DNA of 64,000 nucleotides, taken from the NCBI RefSeq assembly GCF_030164465.1, contig NZ_JASNJE010000006.1, forward strand, positions 62,001 through 126,000, read 5' to 3'. The number at the start of each line of letters is the position of its first letter. Position 1 is the stretch's first letter. Origin of the DNA: Sedimentitalea xiamensis. GTDB lineage: Bacteria > Pseudomonadota > Alphaproteobacteria > Rhodobacterales > Rhodobacteraceae. Below are positions 10,347 through 19,192 of this stretch, piece by piece. The notes beneath the pieces were generated by a model. It had not been told where the DNA came from. It ran no database searches and was given only the letters and a program-made list of their open reading frames with translations. The translations under genes were made by a program, and so were the position numbers.

Positions 10347-10372
10347 GCCTGCACATAACAGGCTGATTTTTT
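10347..10372 (+). terminator. weak intrinsic terminator after trkH
   Basis: A five-base stem GCCTG/CAGGC with a seven-base loop is followed by TGA and six Ts. It lies 10 bases after the trkH stop and before hfq. The short stem suggests partial termination only. Confidence 0.45.
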
Positions 10373-10466
10373 GGGTGGAAGTTCCCAACGCGGCGCGACA
10401 TACTCGCGATGCAGGGGCGTGCCGGTGCGCGGCGAATTGACAAGAAAAAAGGTGAGTTTTCAAGTA

Positions 10467-10706
10467 ATGGCATCTGACAGACAGAATCTTCAGGACGCGT
10501 TCCTGAACCACGTAAGAAAGACCAAGGTTCCGGTCACGATTTTTCTGATCAACGGCGTCAAATTGCAGGGTGTCATCACGTGGTTTGACAACTTCTGCGT
10601 TCTGCTGCGCCGTGACGGACAATCCCAGCTGGTCTACAAGCATGCGATCTCCACGATCATGCCGTCCCAGCCGATCAACCTTTATGAGGGCGAAGACGCC
10701 ACTTGA
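10467..10706 (+). CDS. hfq: RNA chaperone Hfq
   Basis: 79 residues, the compact alphaproteobacterial length. Sm1 core: [20 protein letters not shown] and NGVKLQGVI; Sm2 core: [12 protein letters not shown]. Hfq forms a hexamer that pairs small RNAs with mRNAs. The ATG at 10467 gives the usual MASDRQNLQ start. An in-frame GTG at 10452 and longer forms would add non-family residues. A purine-rich AAAAAAGGTGAG lies upstream. The stop overlaps the hflX ATG by one base. Confidence 0.97.
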   Translation: MASDRQNLQDAFLNHVRKTKVPVTIFLINGVKLQGVITWFDNFCVLLRRDGQSQLVYKHAISTIMPSQPINLYEGEDAT

Positions 10707-11977
10707 TGGAACACGACCGGGTCGGCACCCGCGCCTGGGTGCTGCACCCAGACATCAAAAGCGATCCCGACAGGCGCCCGGCCAAACCGGCGCTCGGCGA
10801 GGCCGTGGCGCTGGCCGCGGCGTTGCCCGGCCTGGACGTGGCCGGCTCCGAAACCGTCAGCCTGCCGAAAGCCCATGCCGGGATGCTGTTCGGCAAGGGA
10901 AAGATCGAGGAACTGCGTCTGCGGTTTGAGGCCGAAGAGGTGGAACTGGTGCTGGTGGACGGGCCGGTCAGCCCGGTGCAGCAGCGCAACCTCGAAAAGG
11001 TCTGGGGGGTCAAGCTGCTCGACCGGACCGGCCTGATCCTCGAAATCTTCAGCGACCGCGCCCGCACCCGCGAGGGCGTTCTTCAGGTGGAAATGGCGGC
11101 GCTGTCCTACCAGCGCACGCGTCTCGTGCGCGCCTGGACCCACCTGGAACGGCAGCGCGGCGGGCTCGGCTTCGTGGGCGGGCCGGGTGAAACCCAGATC
11201 GAGGCCGACCGCCGCGCCATCGACGACCAGCTTGTGCGCCTGCGGCGGCAGCTGGACAAGGTGGTCAGGACACGCGACCTGCACCGCAAGGCCCGCGCCA
11301 AGGTGCCCTATCCCATCGTCGCGCTCGTCGGCTATACCAACGCCGGGAAATCGACCCTGTTCAACCTGCTGACCGGGGCCGAGGTGACGGCGAAGGACAT
11401 GCTCTTCGCGACCCTGGACCCCACGATGCGCCGGGTGCGCTTGCCCGACGGGCCGGAGGTGATCCTGTCGGACACGGTGGGATTCATCAGCGATCTGCCG
11501 ACCGAACTCGTCGCCGCCTTCCGTGCGACGCTCGAAGAAGTGCTGGCCGCCGACCTGATCCTGCATGTACGCGACATCAGCCATCCCGACACCGAATCGC
11601 AGGCGCGGGACGTGACGGCGATCCTGTCGTCCCTGGGGGTGGACGACAGCCGCCCGCAGATCGAAGTCTGGAACAAGCTCGACCTGCTGGACCCGGAAGC
11701 CCGCGAGGCCATGGCCGCCCGCGCCGCCCGGAGCGACGGGATCATCGCCATTTCCGCCCTGACCGGATCAGGGATCGACGGCCTTCTGGCCGCGACGGCG
11801 GAACGCTTGCAGGATCGGCGGCACACCAGCGCGTTGCACCTGGCCTTTTCGGACGGCAAGCGCCGGGCCTGGCTGTTTCGGCAGGACATCGTCCAGACCG
11901 AAACCCAGACCGAGGACGGGTTCGACATCACGGTCCTCTGGACTCCGCGGCAGCAGGCGCAGTTCGAGGCCCTGTAG
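10706..11977 (+). CDS. hflX: ribosome-associated GTPase HflX
   Basis: 423 residues from the ATG that shares a base with the hfq stop (TGATG); a TTG one codon upstream is less likely. The N-terminal HflX nucleotide-binding region carries HAGMLFGKGKIEEL. The glycine-rich linker RGGLGFVGGPGETQIE precedes the GTPase domain with G1 GYTNAGKST, G3 DTVGFI and G4 NKLD. HflX splits stalled or stress-inactivated ribosomes. The hfq-hflX pair is a widely conserved operon. Confidence 0.95.
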   Translation: MEHDRVGTRAWVLHPDIKSDPDRRPAKPALGEAVALAAALPGLDVAGSETVSLPKAHAGMLFGKGKIEELRLRFEAEEVELVLVDGPVSPVQQRNLEKVWGVKLLDRTGLILEIFSDRARTREGVLQVEMAALSYQRTRLVRAWTHLERQRGGLGFVGGPGETQIEADRRAIDDQLVRLRRQLDKVVRTRDLHRKARAKVPYPIVALVGYTNAGKSTLFNLLTGAEVTAKDMLFATLDPTMRRVRLPDGPEVILSDTVGFISDLPTELVAAFRATLEEVLAADLILHVRDISHPDTESQARDVTAILSSLGVDDSRPQIEVWNKLDLLDPEAREAMAARAARSDGIIAISALTGSGIDGLLAATAERLQDRRHTSALHLAFSDGKRRAWLFRQDIVQTETQTEDGFDITVLWTPRQQAQFEAL

Positions 11978-11990
11978 GACACCGCGCCGG

Positions 11991-13163
11991 TCAGGTCTCG
12001 GCGCCGGAGGTCTTTCTGATGGCCAGGCGGGTCGCCAGCGGGCCGAACATCTCGAACACCACGGTCGCGCCGATGGTCAGCGCCATGATGAAGGCGCCGT
12101 GATCCGGCAGGTATTCGACCGCGATCAGCGCCATGCCGATGGCCACGCCGGCCTGCGGCAGCAGGGCCGGGCCATACCAGGGGCGTTCGGCCCTGGGGGC
12201 GCCGGCCAGCGCCGCGCCGAGCCAGCCGCCGAGAATGCGGGCCAGGATGCGCAACAGCATGTATCCGGCCCCGATCGGACCGATCGTCGCCAGCGCCTCC
12301 AGGTCGAGCGTCGCGCCCGCAAGGATGAAGAAGATCACCATGAACGGCCACTGGATGTTCTCGATTTCGTGGAACGCCTTGGTGTGATGACGCGCCAGGT
12401 TCACGATGATCGCGCCCACGGTCATGCCGCTGATCAGATAGGACAGGTCCAGCCAGACCGACAGGCCCGCGGTCAGGAACACCAGCCCCAGCGCCTCGAT
12501 CCGCAGCGGCTCGCCGCCGGACAGCCGCCCGGTCAGCACCGCCGCCGGAAGGCCGATGACCGCGCCCAACGCCAGCGACCCGACGATCTCGTAGGCGGTT
12601 TCGCCCAGCATGCCCGCTTCGGTCGCGGTTCCGGTCCAGGCCTGCACCAGCACCAGGGCCAGGCTGAAGACGATCAGCCCCCAGGCGTCGTCGATCGCCA
12701 CGATCCCCTTGAGCGTGCGGGCGAATCCGGTGTCGGCACCGGTTTCCCGCAGCACGTCGTAGCTGGCCGCCGGGTCCGTCGCCGTCGCGATCGCGCCGAG
12801 GATCAGCGCCGCCGCCAGCGGCAGCCCCAGCGCCGCCAGCCCCGCCGTGACCACCGCCAGCGTCACCGCCACGACGCTCAGCGACACCAGCAGGATCGCC
12901 CGCCCGTGCGCGCGCAGGGTTTCCACCGACAGCGCGCCGCCGAGCAGGAAGGCCAGCATGCACAGGGCGATGACGGTGACGACCGGATAAAGGTCGCTGA
13001 CGCTGGCGGGCAGCAGGTCGAACCCCGGCGCTCCGGCCAGCAGGCCGCAGCCCAGGAGCAGCGTCACCCGCGGCAGGCGGGTGCGCCGGCCAAGCTCGTC
13101 CGCCACCAGACCGGCGAGGAACAGCACTCCGAGCGCGATCAGTCCGTTGGCGTCCCCGCCCAT
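11991..13163 (-). CDS. cation:proton antiporter (CPA family)
   Basis: 390 residues with about twelve hydrophobic segments and no cytoplasmic NAD-binding domain. The pattern (N-terminal LGVLFLAGLVADELGRRTRL, then ILGAIATATDPAAS, later DDAWGLIVFS) matches the Na+/H+ or K+/H+ exchanger fold, where TDP and the DD pair line the ion path. Ion specificity cannot be read from the sequence. The stop lies 14 bases from the convergent hflX stop, and four bases separate it from the acylase gene upstream on the same strand, so those two may be co-transcribed. Confidence 0.85.
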   Translation of the reverse strand: MGGDANGLIALGVLFLAGLVADELGRRTRLPRVTLLLGCGLLAGAPGFDLLPASVSDLYPVVTVIALCMLAFLLGGALSVETLRAHGRAILLVSLSVVAVTLAVVTAGLAALGLPLAAALILGAIATATDPAASYDVLRETGADTGFARTLKGIVAIDDAWGLIVFSLALVLVQAWTGTATEAGMLGETAYEIVGSLALGAVIGLPAAVLTGRLSGGEPLRIEALGLVFLTAGLSVWLDLSYLISGMTVGAIIVNLARHHTKAFHEIENIQWPFMVIFFILAGATLDLEALATIGPIGAGYMLLRILARILGGWLGAALAGAPRAERPWYGPALLPQAGVAIGMALIAVEYLPDHGAFIMALTIGATVVFEMFGPLATRLAIRKTSGAET

Positions 13164-13167
13164 CGGA

Positions 13168-15636
13168 TCAGGGCGCCCGCGGGGTCAGCAGCGTGACCCC
13201 GACCGACGCGGCGCGGGCCAGGCCCTCGTCCAGCGACATGGGGATGTATTCGCCGCGCCGCCAGAGCTGGGACAGATCGTCGTAATGGCGCGACAGGAAA
13301 TGCCCGGACTGGCCGGTGGAGGTGACGAAGACCGAACTGTCCGGGTCGGCGAAATCGTAGACGCCCCGGTATCCGGCCCCGTGGACATTGTGAAACGGCG
13401 TCGGATCCTCGCCCGAGGTCAGCCCGCGCTGCAAGGTGTTGTCGCCGCCGCTGGTGGATTGCCGGATGTTCACGAAATAGCGCAGCAGCGGCACGTCGCC
13501 CAGCACCTGGTGGTCCTGCGTCGCCTGATGCGCGTCGCCCCAGCGCAGGCTTTCCAGCGCCGTGCCATAGGTTTCCCCGATCCACAGCAGCGCGTCGTCC
13601 AGCGCCAGCCGCGCCATGTCGGTGCAGGTTTCCACCGGGGCGCTCTGGCGGACGTCGCACCAGGCGGACGCGCCGCCGATGTCGCGGTAGACGCGTTCGA
13701 TGAACAGGGGGTCCACATGGTCGAACTCCTCCGCCAGCGGCCCGAGATCGTCCTTGATCAGCCGGGCCTGCAGCGCCCGCACCCAGGCCGCGTAGATCAG
13801 TGGTTCGGGCAGGTGTTCGTTCATTTCGCCGTTCCAGTCGGCGAGAAGCGACAGGGCGATCTGGCGCTGGCGTTCCGGGGTGCCGTCCGGCGCCGCCTCG
13901 CCGGTGAACCAGAGGTCGGCGCCGATCAGGGGCAGCAGCGTGCGGGCGGTGAAACTGACCGGGTCCAGCTGCGCCTCGATGAAACTGTCGCGCGTATGGA
14001 CCTGGCGGGACTGCATCAGGCGCTGCCACCGGTTCACCCGCTGCGTATCGCCCCATTCGAACGAGATGTGATCGGGAAAGGGACGGTCGACGATCTTGTT
14101 GTTCGTGTTGCCGAGGATGCCGCCGGCGGGGGCGATGAATTCCGGGTTGGTGTCATAGGGCATCCGCCCCTGCCATCGGTTTTCGCTGCGCCAGCCCTGC
14201 GAGGGCATCCGTCCCTTGCTCTGGTGGCGCGGATCGCGGCGCGGCACCGCGCCGACCAGTTTCAACGCGATGGTGTCCTGATCCACCAGCGACAGGTTCT
14301 GCGCCGGACCGATATAGCCTTCGCTGGCGGCGATGGCCTCCTGAACCGTCCGGGATCGCATCAGCGCCATGGCCGCCGACAGCGACGTGTCGCGCGGGCT
14401 GAGGATCGTCCACCCCAGCGCGGCCACGTGACCGGGCGGGGTGATGCTCTCCAGGCCATAATGGCTGCCGGGCAGCACCGGACCGTTCTCGGTCCAGCGC
14501 AGGGTCAGGGTGATCGGCGGGCTACCCTTGATTTCGATGATCGACGGGCGGGTCTGAAAGGCCTTGTAGCCGTCGGGCGTCCTGTATTCCTCGGGGTCGT
14601 CCGGGTTGAGCTGTTCGATGAACAGGTCCTGATCGTCCACATAGGCGCTGGTGATGCCCCAGCCGAGCCGGGCGCTGCGCCCGGTCAGCACCACCGGGAT
14701 GCCGGGGATCGTTCCGCCGATGACGCCGCCGGTCTCAAGCTCCAGCCGCGCCAGATACCAGACCGTCGGGGCGGTGAACCCGAGATGCGGATCGTTGGCC
14801 AGAAGCGTTCCGCCCGACGCCGAACGGGACGGGGCGGCCGTCCAGGCATTGCTCGCCCCCGCGAATCCGCGCCGGGGCACCGGCGACAGCGGGTCGCGCG
14901 GGCCGGTCTTCGCTTCGGCATATCGGGGCGCGGTCGGAAACAGGCTGGAATATTCCGGCAGCGCCGCCAGCCCCGCGCCGGGCACGTCCGGCAGGATATC
15001 GGCGATCCGGCTTTCGTCCTCCAGCAGCAGCGACACGCGCGCCCGCAGCACCTCGCTCGACAGGTGGCCGGAGAGCTGCAATCCCATCAGTTTCACCAGC
15101 GCCAGCGAATCCGCCGCCGACCAGGGGGCGACGGGGGCATTGAACAGGAACATCTCGGGCGCGCCCCGGCCAAGCGCCTCGTCGTTGACCTGTTGCAGCC
15201 GCGCGTTGACGCCCGCCGCATAGGCGTCGAGCGCGGCCAGGGTCTGCGCATCCTGCGCCTCCAGCGACTGGCCGGCGAGACGGTAGATATCCAGCCGCCG
15301 CAACAGCCGGTCGATGGCAACCGTGCGGCGGCCCATGACCTCGGACAGCCGCCCCTGCGCGGTGCGCCGCATCATGGTCATCTGCCAGAGCCGGTCCTGG
15401 GCATGGGCATAGCCGAGCCCGAAGAACACACCGGCATCGCTGTCCGCGAAGATATGCGGCACATTGGCGTTGTCGCGAACGATCTCCACCGGTGCGGACA
15501 GGCCGTCCACCTGCACGCTGCGCCCGTAGTCGGGCAGGGACCGGCTGGCCAGGTAATAGGTCAGCAGCACGACCAGCACGACCAGCGCGACCAATCCGGC
15601 GGCGATTCTCAGCAACCAGCGAAACCCGATACCCAT
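13168..15636 (-). CDS. penicillin acylase family Ntn hydrolase
   Basis: 822 residues with an N-terminal membrane or signal segment (residues 5-28). The family hallmark is an autocatalytic cut before the nucleophile serine; GASNAW places it at Ser262, dividing an alpha chain of about 230 residues from a beta chain of about 560. DNANVPHIFADS and GYAHAQDRLWQM are conserved alpha-chain motifs. Members hydrolyse penicillins, cephalosporins or acyl-homoserine lactones in the periplasm. Substrate is unknown here; a quorum-signal acylase is possible but not shown. Confidence 0.9.
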   Translation of the reverse strand: MGIGFRWLLRIAAGLVALVVLVVLLTYYLASRSLPDYGRSVQVDGLSAPVEIVRDNANVPHIFADSDAGVFFGLGYAHAQDRLWQMTMMRRTAQGRLSEVMGRRTVAIDRLLRRLDIYRLAGQSLEAQDAQTLAALDAYAAGVNARLQQVNDEALGRGAPEMFLFNAPVAPWSAADSLALVKLMGLQLSGHLSSEVLRARVSLLLEDESRIADILPDVPGAGLAALPEYSSLFPTAPRYAEAKTGPRDPLSPVPRRGFAGASNAWTAAPSRSASGGTLLANDPHLGFTAPTVWYLARLELETGGVIGGTIPGIPVVLTGRSARLGWGITSAYVDDQDLFIEQLNPDDPEEYRTPDGYKAFQTRPSIIEIKGSPPITLTLRWTENGPVLPGSHYGLESITPPGHVAALGWTILSPRDTSLSAAMALMRSRTVQEAIAASEGYIGPAQNLSLVDQDTIALKLVGAVPRRDPRHQSKGRMPSQGWRSENRWQGRMPYDTNPEFIAPAGGILGNTNNKIVDRPFPDHISFEWGDTQRVNRWQRLMQSRQVHTRDSFIEAQLDPVSFTARTLLPLIGADLWFTGEAAPDGTPERQRQIALSLLADWNGEMNEHLPEPLIYAAWVRALQARLIKDDLGPLAEEFDHVDPLFIERVYRDIGGASAWCDVRQSAPVETCTDMARLALDDALLWIGETYGTALESLRWGDAHQATQDHQVLGDVPLLRYFVNIRQSTSGGDNTLQRGLTSGEDPTPFHNVHGAGYRGVYDFADPDSSVFVTSTGQSGHFLSRHYDDLSQLWRRGEYIPMSLDEGLARAASVGVTLLTPRAP

Positions 15637-15748
15637 GCTTGTCCTCTTCGTGCCGGGATCGCGGATTCCGGCGATTGTAGATTTTTTATTTTCGCAATGC
15701 CTGCTAGGTGTCGCGAACTTATTTCATGTCGGAACGAAGGGAAAGCAC

Positions 15749-16621
15749 ATGGCGAAACTGGCGTTTTTGGGTCTCGGGGTCATGGGGTATCCGATGGCGG
15801 GGCATCTTCAGGCGGCCGGGCACGATGTCACCGTCTACAACCGGAGCGCCGCCAGGGCCGAAGCCTGGGTCGAGCAGCACGGGGGCAAACGCGCCGACAC
15901 CCCGAAGGCCGCCGCCGAGGGCGCGGAATTCGTGATGGCCTGCGTCGGCAATGACGACGACCTGCGCAGCGTCTGCCTGGGGGAAGACGGGGCCTTCGCG
16001 GGGATGGAGTCCGGGTCGGTCTTCGTCGATCACACGACGGTTTCGGCGAAAGTGACGCGGGAACTCCATGCCGCCGCCGCCGCGCGCGGCGCCGGTTTCG
16101 TCGACGCGCCGATTTCAGGCGGGCAGGCGGGGGCCGAGAACGGCGCCCTGTCGGTGATGTGCGGCGGCGACGCGGAAACCTTCGCCCGTGCCGAACCGGT
16201 GATCGCCGCCTATGCCCGGATCTGCCGCAGGATCGGGGACAGCGGCGCGGGCCAGATGACCAAGATGTGCAACCAGATCGCCATCGCGGGGCTGGTGCAG
16301 GGCCTGTCCGAGGCGCTGCATTTCGCCGAAAAGGCGGGGCTGGACGGGCGCGCGGTGGTCGAGGTCATCAGCCAGGGCGCCGCCGGGAGCTGGCAGATGT
16401 CCAACCGCTATGAAACGATGATCGACGATCATTTCGAACACGGGTTCGCGGTGGACTGGATGCGCAAGGACCTGGGCATCTGCCTGGACACGGCGGACGA
16501 GACCGGGGCGTCGCTGCCGGTGACGGCGCTGGTAGACCAGTTCTACAAGGATGTTCAGGCCATGGGCGGCGGCCGCTGGGACACGTCGAGCCTGATCAAG
16601 AGACTGCGCAAGCTGGGCTAG
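15749..16621 (+). CDS. NAD(P)-dependent 3-hydroxyisobutyrate dehydrogenase family protein
   Basis: 290 residues, typical family length. The Rossmann motif GLGVMGYPM is at residues 8-16. The substrate-binding signature DAPISGGQAGAENGALSVM follows, and the catalytic lysine is Lys172 in GAGQMTKMCNQ. Members oxidise 3-hydroxyisobutyrate, tartronate semialdehyde or related beta-hydroxyacids. Conservation at the signature motifs does not settle the substrate. The ATG has GAAGGGA just upstream; the longer frame upstream is discarded. It is divergent from the acylase gene. Confidence 0.88.
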   Translation: MAKLAFLGLGVMGYPMAGHLQAAGHDVTVYNRSAARAEAWVEQHGGKRADTPKAAAEGAEFVMACVGNDDDLRSVCLGEDGAFAGMESGSVFVDHTTVSAKVTRELHAAAAARGAGFVDAPISGGQAGAENGALSVMCGGDAETFARAEPVIAAYARICRRIGDSGAGQMTKMCNQIAIAGLVQGLSEALHFAEKAGLDGRAVVEVISQGAAGSWQMSNRYETMIDDHFEHGFAVDWMRKDLGICLDTADETGASLPVTALVDQFYKDVQAMGGGRWDTSSLIKRLRKLG

Positions 16622-16638
16622 CGCCCTATCCCGCGGCC

Positions 16639-16662
16639 GGCCCCGGCGTCCTGTCCGGGGCC
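16639..16662. terminator. hairpin between convergent genes
   Basis: An eight-base stem (GGCCCCGG paired with CCGGGGCC) with an eight-base loop lies between the stops at 16621 (+) and 16671 (-). There is no T-run on either strand, so its role as bidirectional terminator is inferred from position. Confidence 0.5.
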
Positions 16663-16670
16663 TGGCCCGA

Positions 16671-17258
16671 TCATGGGATGATGCGGGTGTATTTCGCGCC
16701 TTCCAGCGAGGCCCCGGCGTAAAGCCCGGCCTGCCCGAAGATCGCGGCCAGGATCGGCGAGCGCAGGGTGTTGGTATCGGCGGAAATGGAATCGCCGCGA
16801 TCCGTCAGCACATAGTCGAGATCGGCCCCGGCGGTCCAGCCGTTCGACCGGCGGAACCCCTCCAGCGCGTCCTGGGTCATGAAGAACAGCACATGCGCGT
16901 ATTGCTTGGCCCCGATCTGGAACCCGGCGCTGGCCTTGGTGTTGGAATAGTAATCGACGGTCACGTTGTCGACCCGCAGCGCCCCGCGCCCGTAGCCGCC
17001 GCCAAAGCCGAACCCGGCCTCCGTCACCAGCGGCATGACCAGCATGCCGGTCGATTTCGCCGCCAGGTCCACCGTGTTCGGATATTGCGAATACATCTGG
17101 TTCAGCGTCGCGTCGACCCGCGCGTCGATGGTCGCCGCGCCGGGGCTGCCGACCCCGTTTCCACAGGCGGCCGTGACGGTCAGGCCCGCGAGGGCTGACA
17201 AGGCGAAACCACGCCGGGTCAGCAAGGAGGACGGAGGAGTTTTGATCATGCTGCTCAT
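16671..17258 (-). CDS. SYLF/YSC84-domain lipoprotein
   Basis: 195 residues. The N-terminus has a twin-arginine-like LTRRGFALSALAG followed by a lipobox-like TAAC (Cys32), so it is probably an exported lipoprotein. The mature part carries the SYLF (Ysc84) pattern: KSTGMLVMPLVTEAGFGFGG, YYSNTKASAGFQIGAKQYAHV and a C-terminal YAGASLEGA. SYLF domains bind phosphoinositides in eukaryotes; the bacterial role is unclear. Starts at 17258 or, three codons later, 17249 are both possible. Confidence 0.85.
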   Translation of the reverse strand: MSSMIKTPPSSLLTRRGFALSALAGLTVTAACGNGVGSPGAATIDARVDATLNQMYSQYPNTVDLAAKSTGMLVMPLVTEAGFGFGGGYGRGALRVDNVTVDYYSNTKASAGFQIGAKQYAHVLFFMTQDALEGFRRSNGWTAGADLDYVLTDRGDSISADTNTLRSPILAAIFGQAGLYAGASLEGAKYTRIIP

Positions 17259-17415
17259 GTTTTTTGCCTGTGATGATGCCTGTTCTGACCGTTTTCCCGG
17301 CCTTGCCCGTTTTTATACGCAGAAATTTGCCCAGTGTCACGCATAAGCCGGGTGATTCGGCGACTTACCGCTGTCGCTGGCGCGGGGTCTTGCGGCCGTT
17401 CCGGCGCTGATTCGG

Positions 17416-19035
17416 TCACAGGATGAAATCGGACGCGGTCAGCGCCAGGGCGCCGGTCAGTTCGATCCGCAGATTCGCGACCAGATCCGCATCGGTATCC
17501 ACGAGAACCGAGGTGTCCGCCCCGTTCGCCGCCACTGTCACGCTCGGGCCCGCGCCGGAGAACGCCGCGCCCTCCGCAAAGGAAAATGACGCCGGGTGCA
17601 GCCGGGACAGATCGATCCTGTCAAGCCCGATCTGGAAATCGGTGATCCTGTCCCGGTCCGGCGCGACGGGGCTGTCGGTCACGTCGGAGAAAACGAATGT
17701 ATCCGACCCGTCGCCGCCGGTCAGCCTGTCCGCGTCGCGCCCGCCGATGATGCGGTCGTTTCCGGCGCCGCCGTTGATGATGTCCGCTCCGAAACCGCCC
17801 GCCAGAATGTCCCGCCCGCCGCCGCCCCGAAGACTGTCGTCACCGGCGTTGCCCCGCAGCAGATCGTCGCCGTTGCCCCCGAACAGCCGGTCCTGTCCCG
17901 GTCCGCCAAGCAGGATGTCGTCGTCCCTCTGGCCGTGCAGCCGGTCCTTCCCGGTGTCCCCGGACAGCCTGTCCTCGCCGTCCCCGCCTTTCAGCAGGTT
18001 CCGGGCGGCGTTGCCCGACAGGCGGTCGTTGCCGCCGCCGCCAAGCGCGTTCTCGATCAGCGACCGCGTGTCGCCGTGATACAGCAGCGCGGTGTAGATG
18101 CTGCCGCTGGCCCGGTTGCCGTCGCCCAGATAGGCCAGTTGATCCGCGCCCAGGACCGACGCCGCGCCGGGGGCCAGGTCGATCGACAGGTCGGTGTCAT
18201 AGGCGCTCAGGTCGAAGGTGTCGGTGCCGCCGCCATCCCAGATCGTCGCGAAGATGCGGCTGCCGCCGGGATCCAGCGCGACCACGCCGTCGACCACCGT
18301 ATCCGACGACAGCGGCGACCAGGAATAGACGGTGTCGCCGCTGTTGGTGGTGAAATTCGCGCCATAGATGTGCTGAAGCGCCGCGATGTCCTGCATCATG
18401 AAACTCTGGGCATAGTCCCAGGTTCCGTTCGTATACCGGGTCGCCGCGGCCCCCACATAGGACCTGTAGGTCATCACCGTGTATTCCATCGCGTCGAACT
18501 GCGGCGGCAGGGCGCCATAGGTGTCCGATTCATGCCCGTGCTTGAGTCCCAGCGCATGCCCGATCTCGTGCAGAAGAGTCAGGTTGGCGTAATTCCCGAC
18601 CTGCGGCGCGGAATAGTCATAGCTTCCCTTGATCAGCCAGGCATCCCCGGCAGAGGCGACGGTGGCCGGGTAATAGGCCCAGGCGGTGCCGTAGCTGTAA
18701 GGATCCCGGTCCGTCATCGCGACCCGGATGGTGGCGTTGAAGGAGGTGGTGCGCACCAGCGACACGTCGGCGAACCCGTCCAGCGCGAACCCGTCGTCGG
18801 CGGCGGTTCCGAACTGCGTGTCCAGATACCGCTGCTGCGCCGCGATCAGCAGCGCGGTGGGTTGCAGAAGCCCCAGATGTTCGCCCTGTCCGTAGCCGGT
18901 GCCGTAGTCCGCAGAAGAGGTCGGCGCGCTGTAGGTCAGGGTGCCGCCGGACCAGGCCTGACTGTAAAGGATGCCGTCGATCCGGCTATCGCCGGTGGCG
19001 GCGACGAACGTGGTGGATTTGCCGAGACCGCTCAA
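17416..19035 (-). CDS. serralysin-like RTX metalloprotease (M10-type)
   Basis: 539 residues beginning at a TTG preceded by GGGGGAGAAGG. The zinc site HEIGHALGLKH is at 156-166 and the Met-turn YTVMTY at 185-190, which is the metzincin signature. Residues 331-450 are nonapeptide calcium-binding RTX repeats (GGxGxDxLxG type), followed by a TDFQIGLDRIDLS tail typical of type I secretion substrates. There is no N-terminal signal peptide, as expected for type I export. No ABC exporter or adaptor lies nearby, so the export machinery must be elsewhere. Confidence 0.92.
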   Translation of the reverse strand: MSGLGKSTTFVAATGDSRIDGILYSQAWSGGTLTYSAPTSSADYGTGYGQGEHLGLLQPTALLIAAQQRYLDTQFGTAADDGFALDGFADVSLVRTTSFNATIRVAMTDRDPYSYGTAWAYYPATVASAGDAWLIKGSYDYSAPQVGNYANLTLLHEIGHALGLKHGHESDTYGALPPQFDAMEYTVMTYRSYVGAAATRYTNGTWDYAQSFMMQDIAALQHIYGANFTTNSGDTVYSWSPLSSDTVVDGVVALDPGGSRIFATIWDGGGTDTFDLSAYDTDLSIDLAPGAASVLGADQLAYLGDGNRASGSIYTALLYHGDTRSLIENALGGGGNDRLSGNAARNLLKGGDGEDRLSGDTGKDRLHGQRDDDILLGGPGQDRLFGGNGDDLLRGNAGDDSLRGGGGRDILAGGFGADIINGGAGNDRIIGGRDADRLTGGDGSDTFVFSDVTDSPVAPDRDRITDFQIGLDRIDLSRLHPASFSFAEGAAFSGAGPSVTVAANGADTSVLVDTDADLVANLRIELTGALALTASDFIL

Positions 19036-19192
19036 TGCCGCCTTCTCCCCCTTGAATGCGGTCCGTTCAGATCAGTCTTTGCTGCGGGGCGCAACGGGAT
19101 TGCCGGAATCCGGCGCAGACTTGGCCGCAGAACGGCGATATCCGGCCGATCCTGCCCATCCGGACGCCGCAGCGGGTCCCGTGCCGCGCCGC

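Noticed and set aside
13081-15954. A 957-codon open frame on the plus strand
   Set aside because: It is antisense to the penicillin acylase gene, low in complexity and without motifs. The acylase frame has full family motifs.
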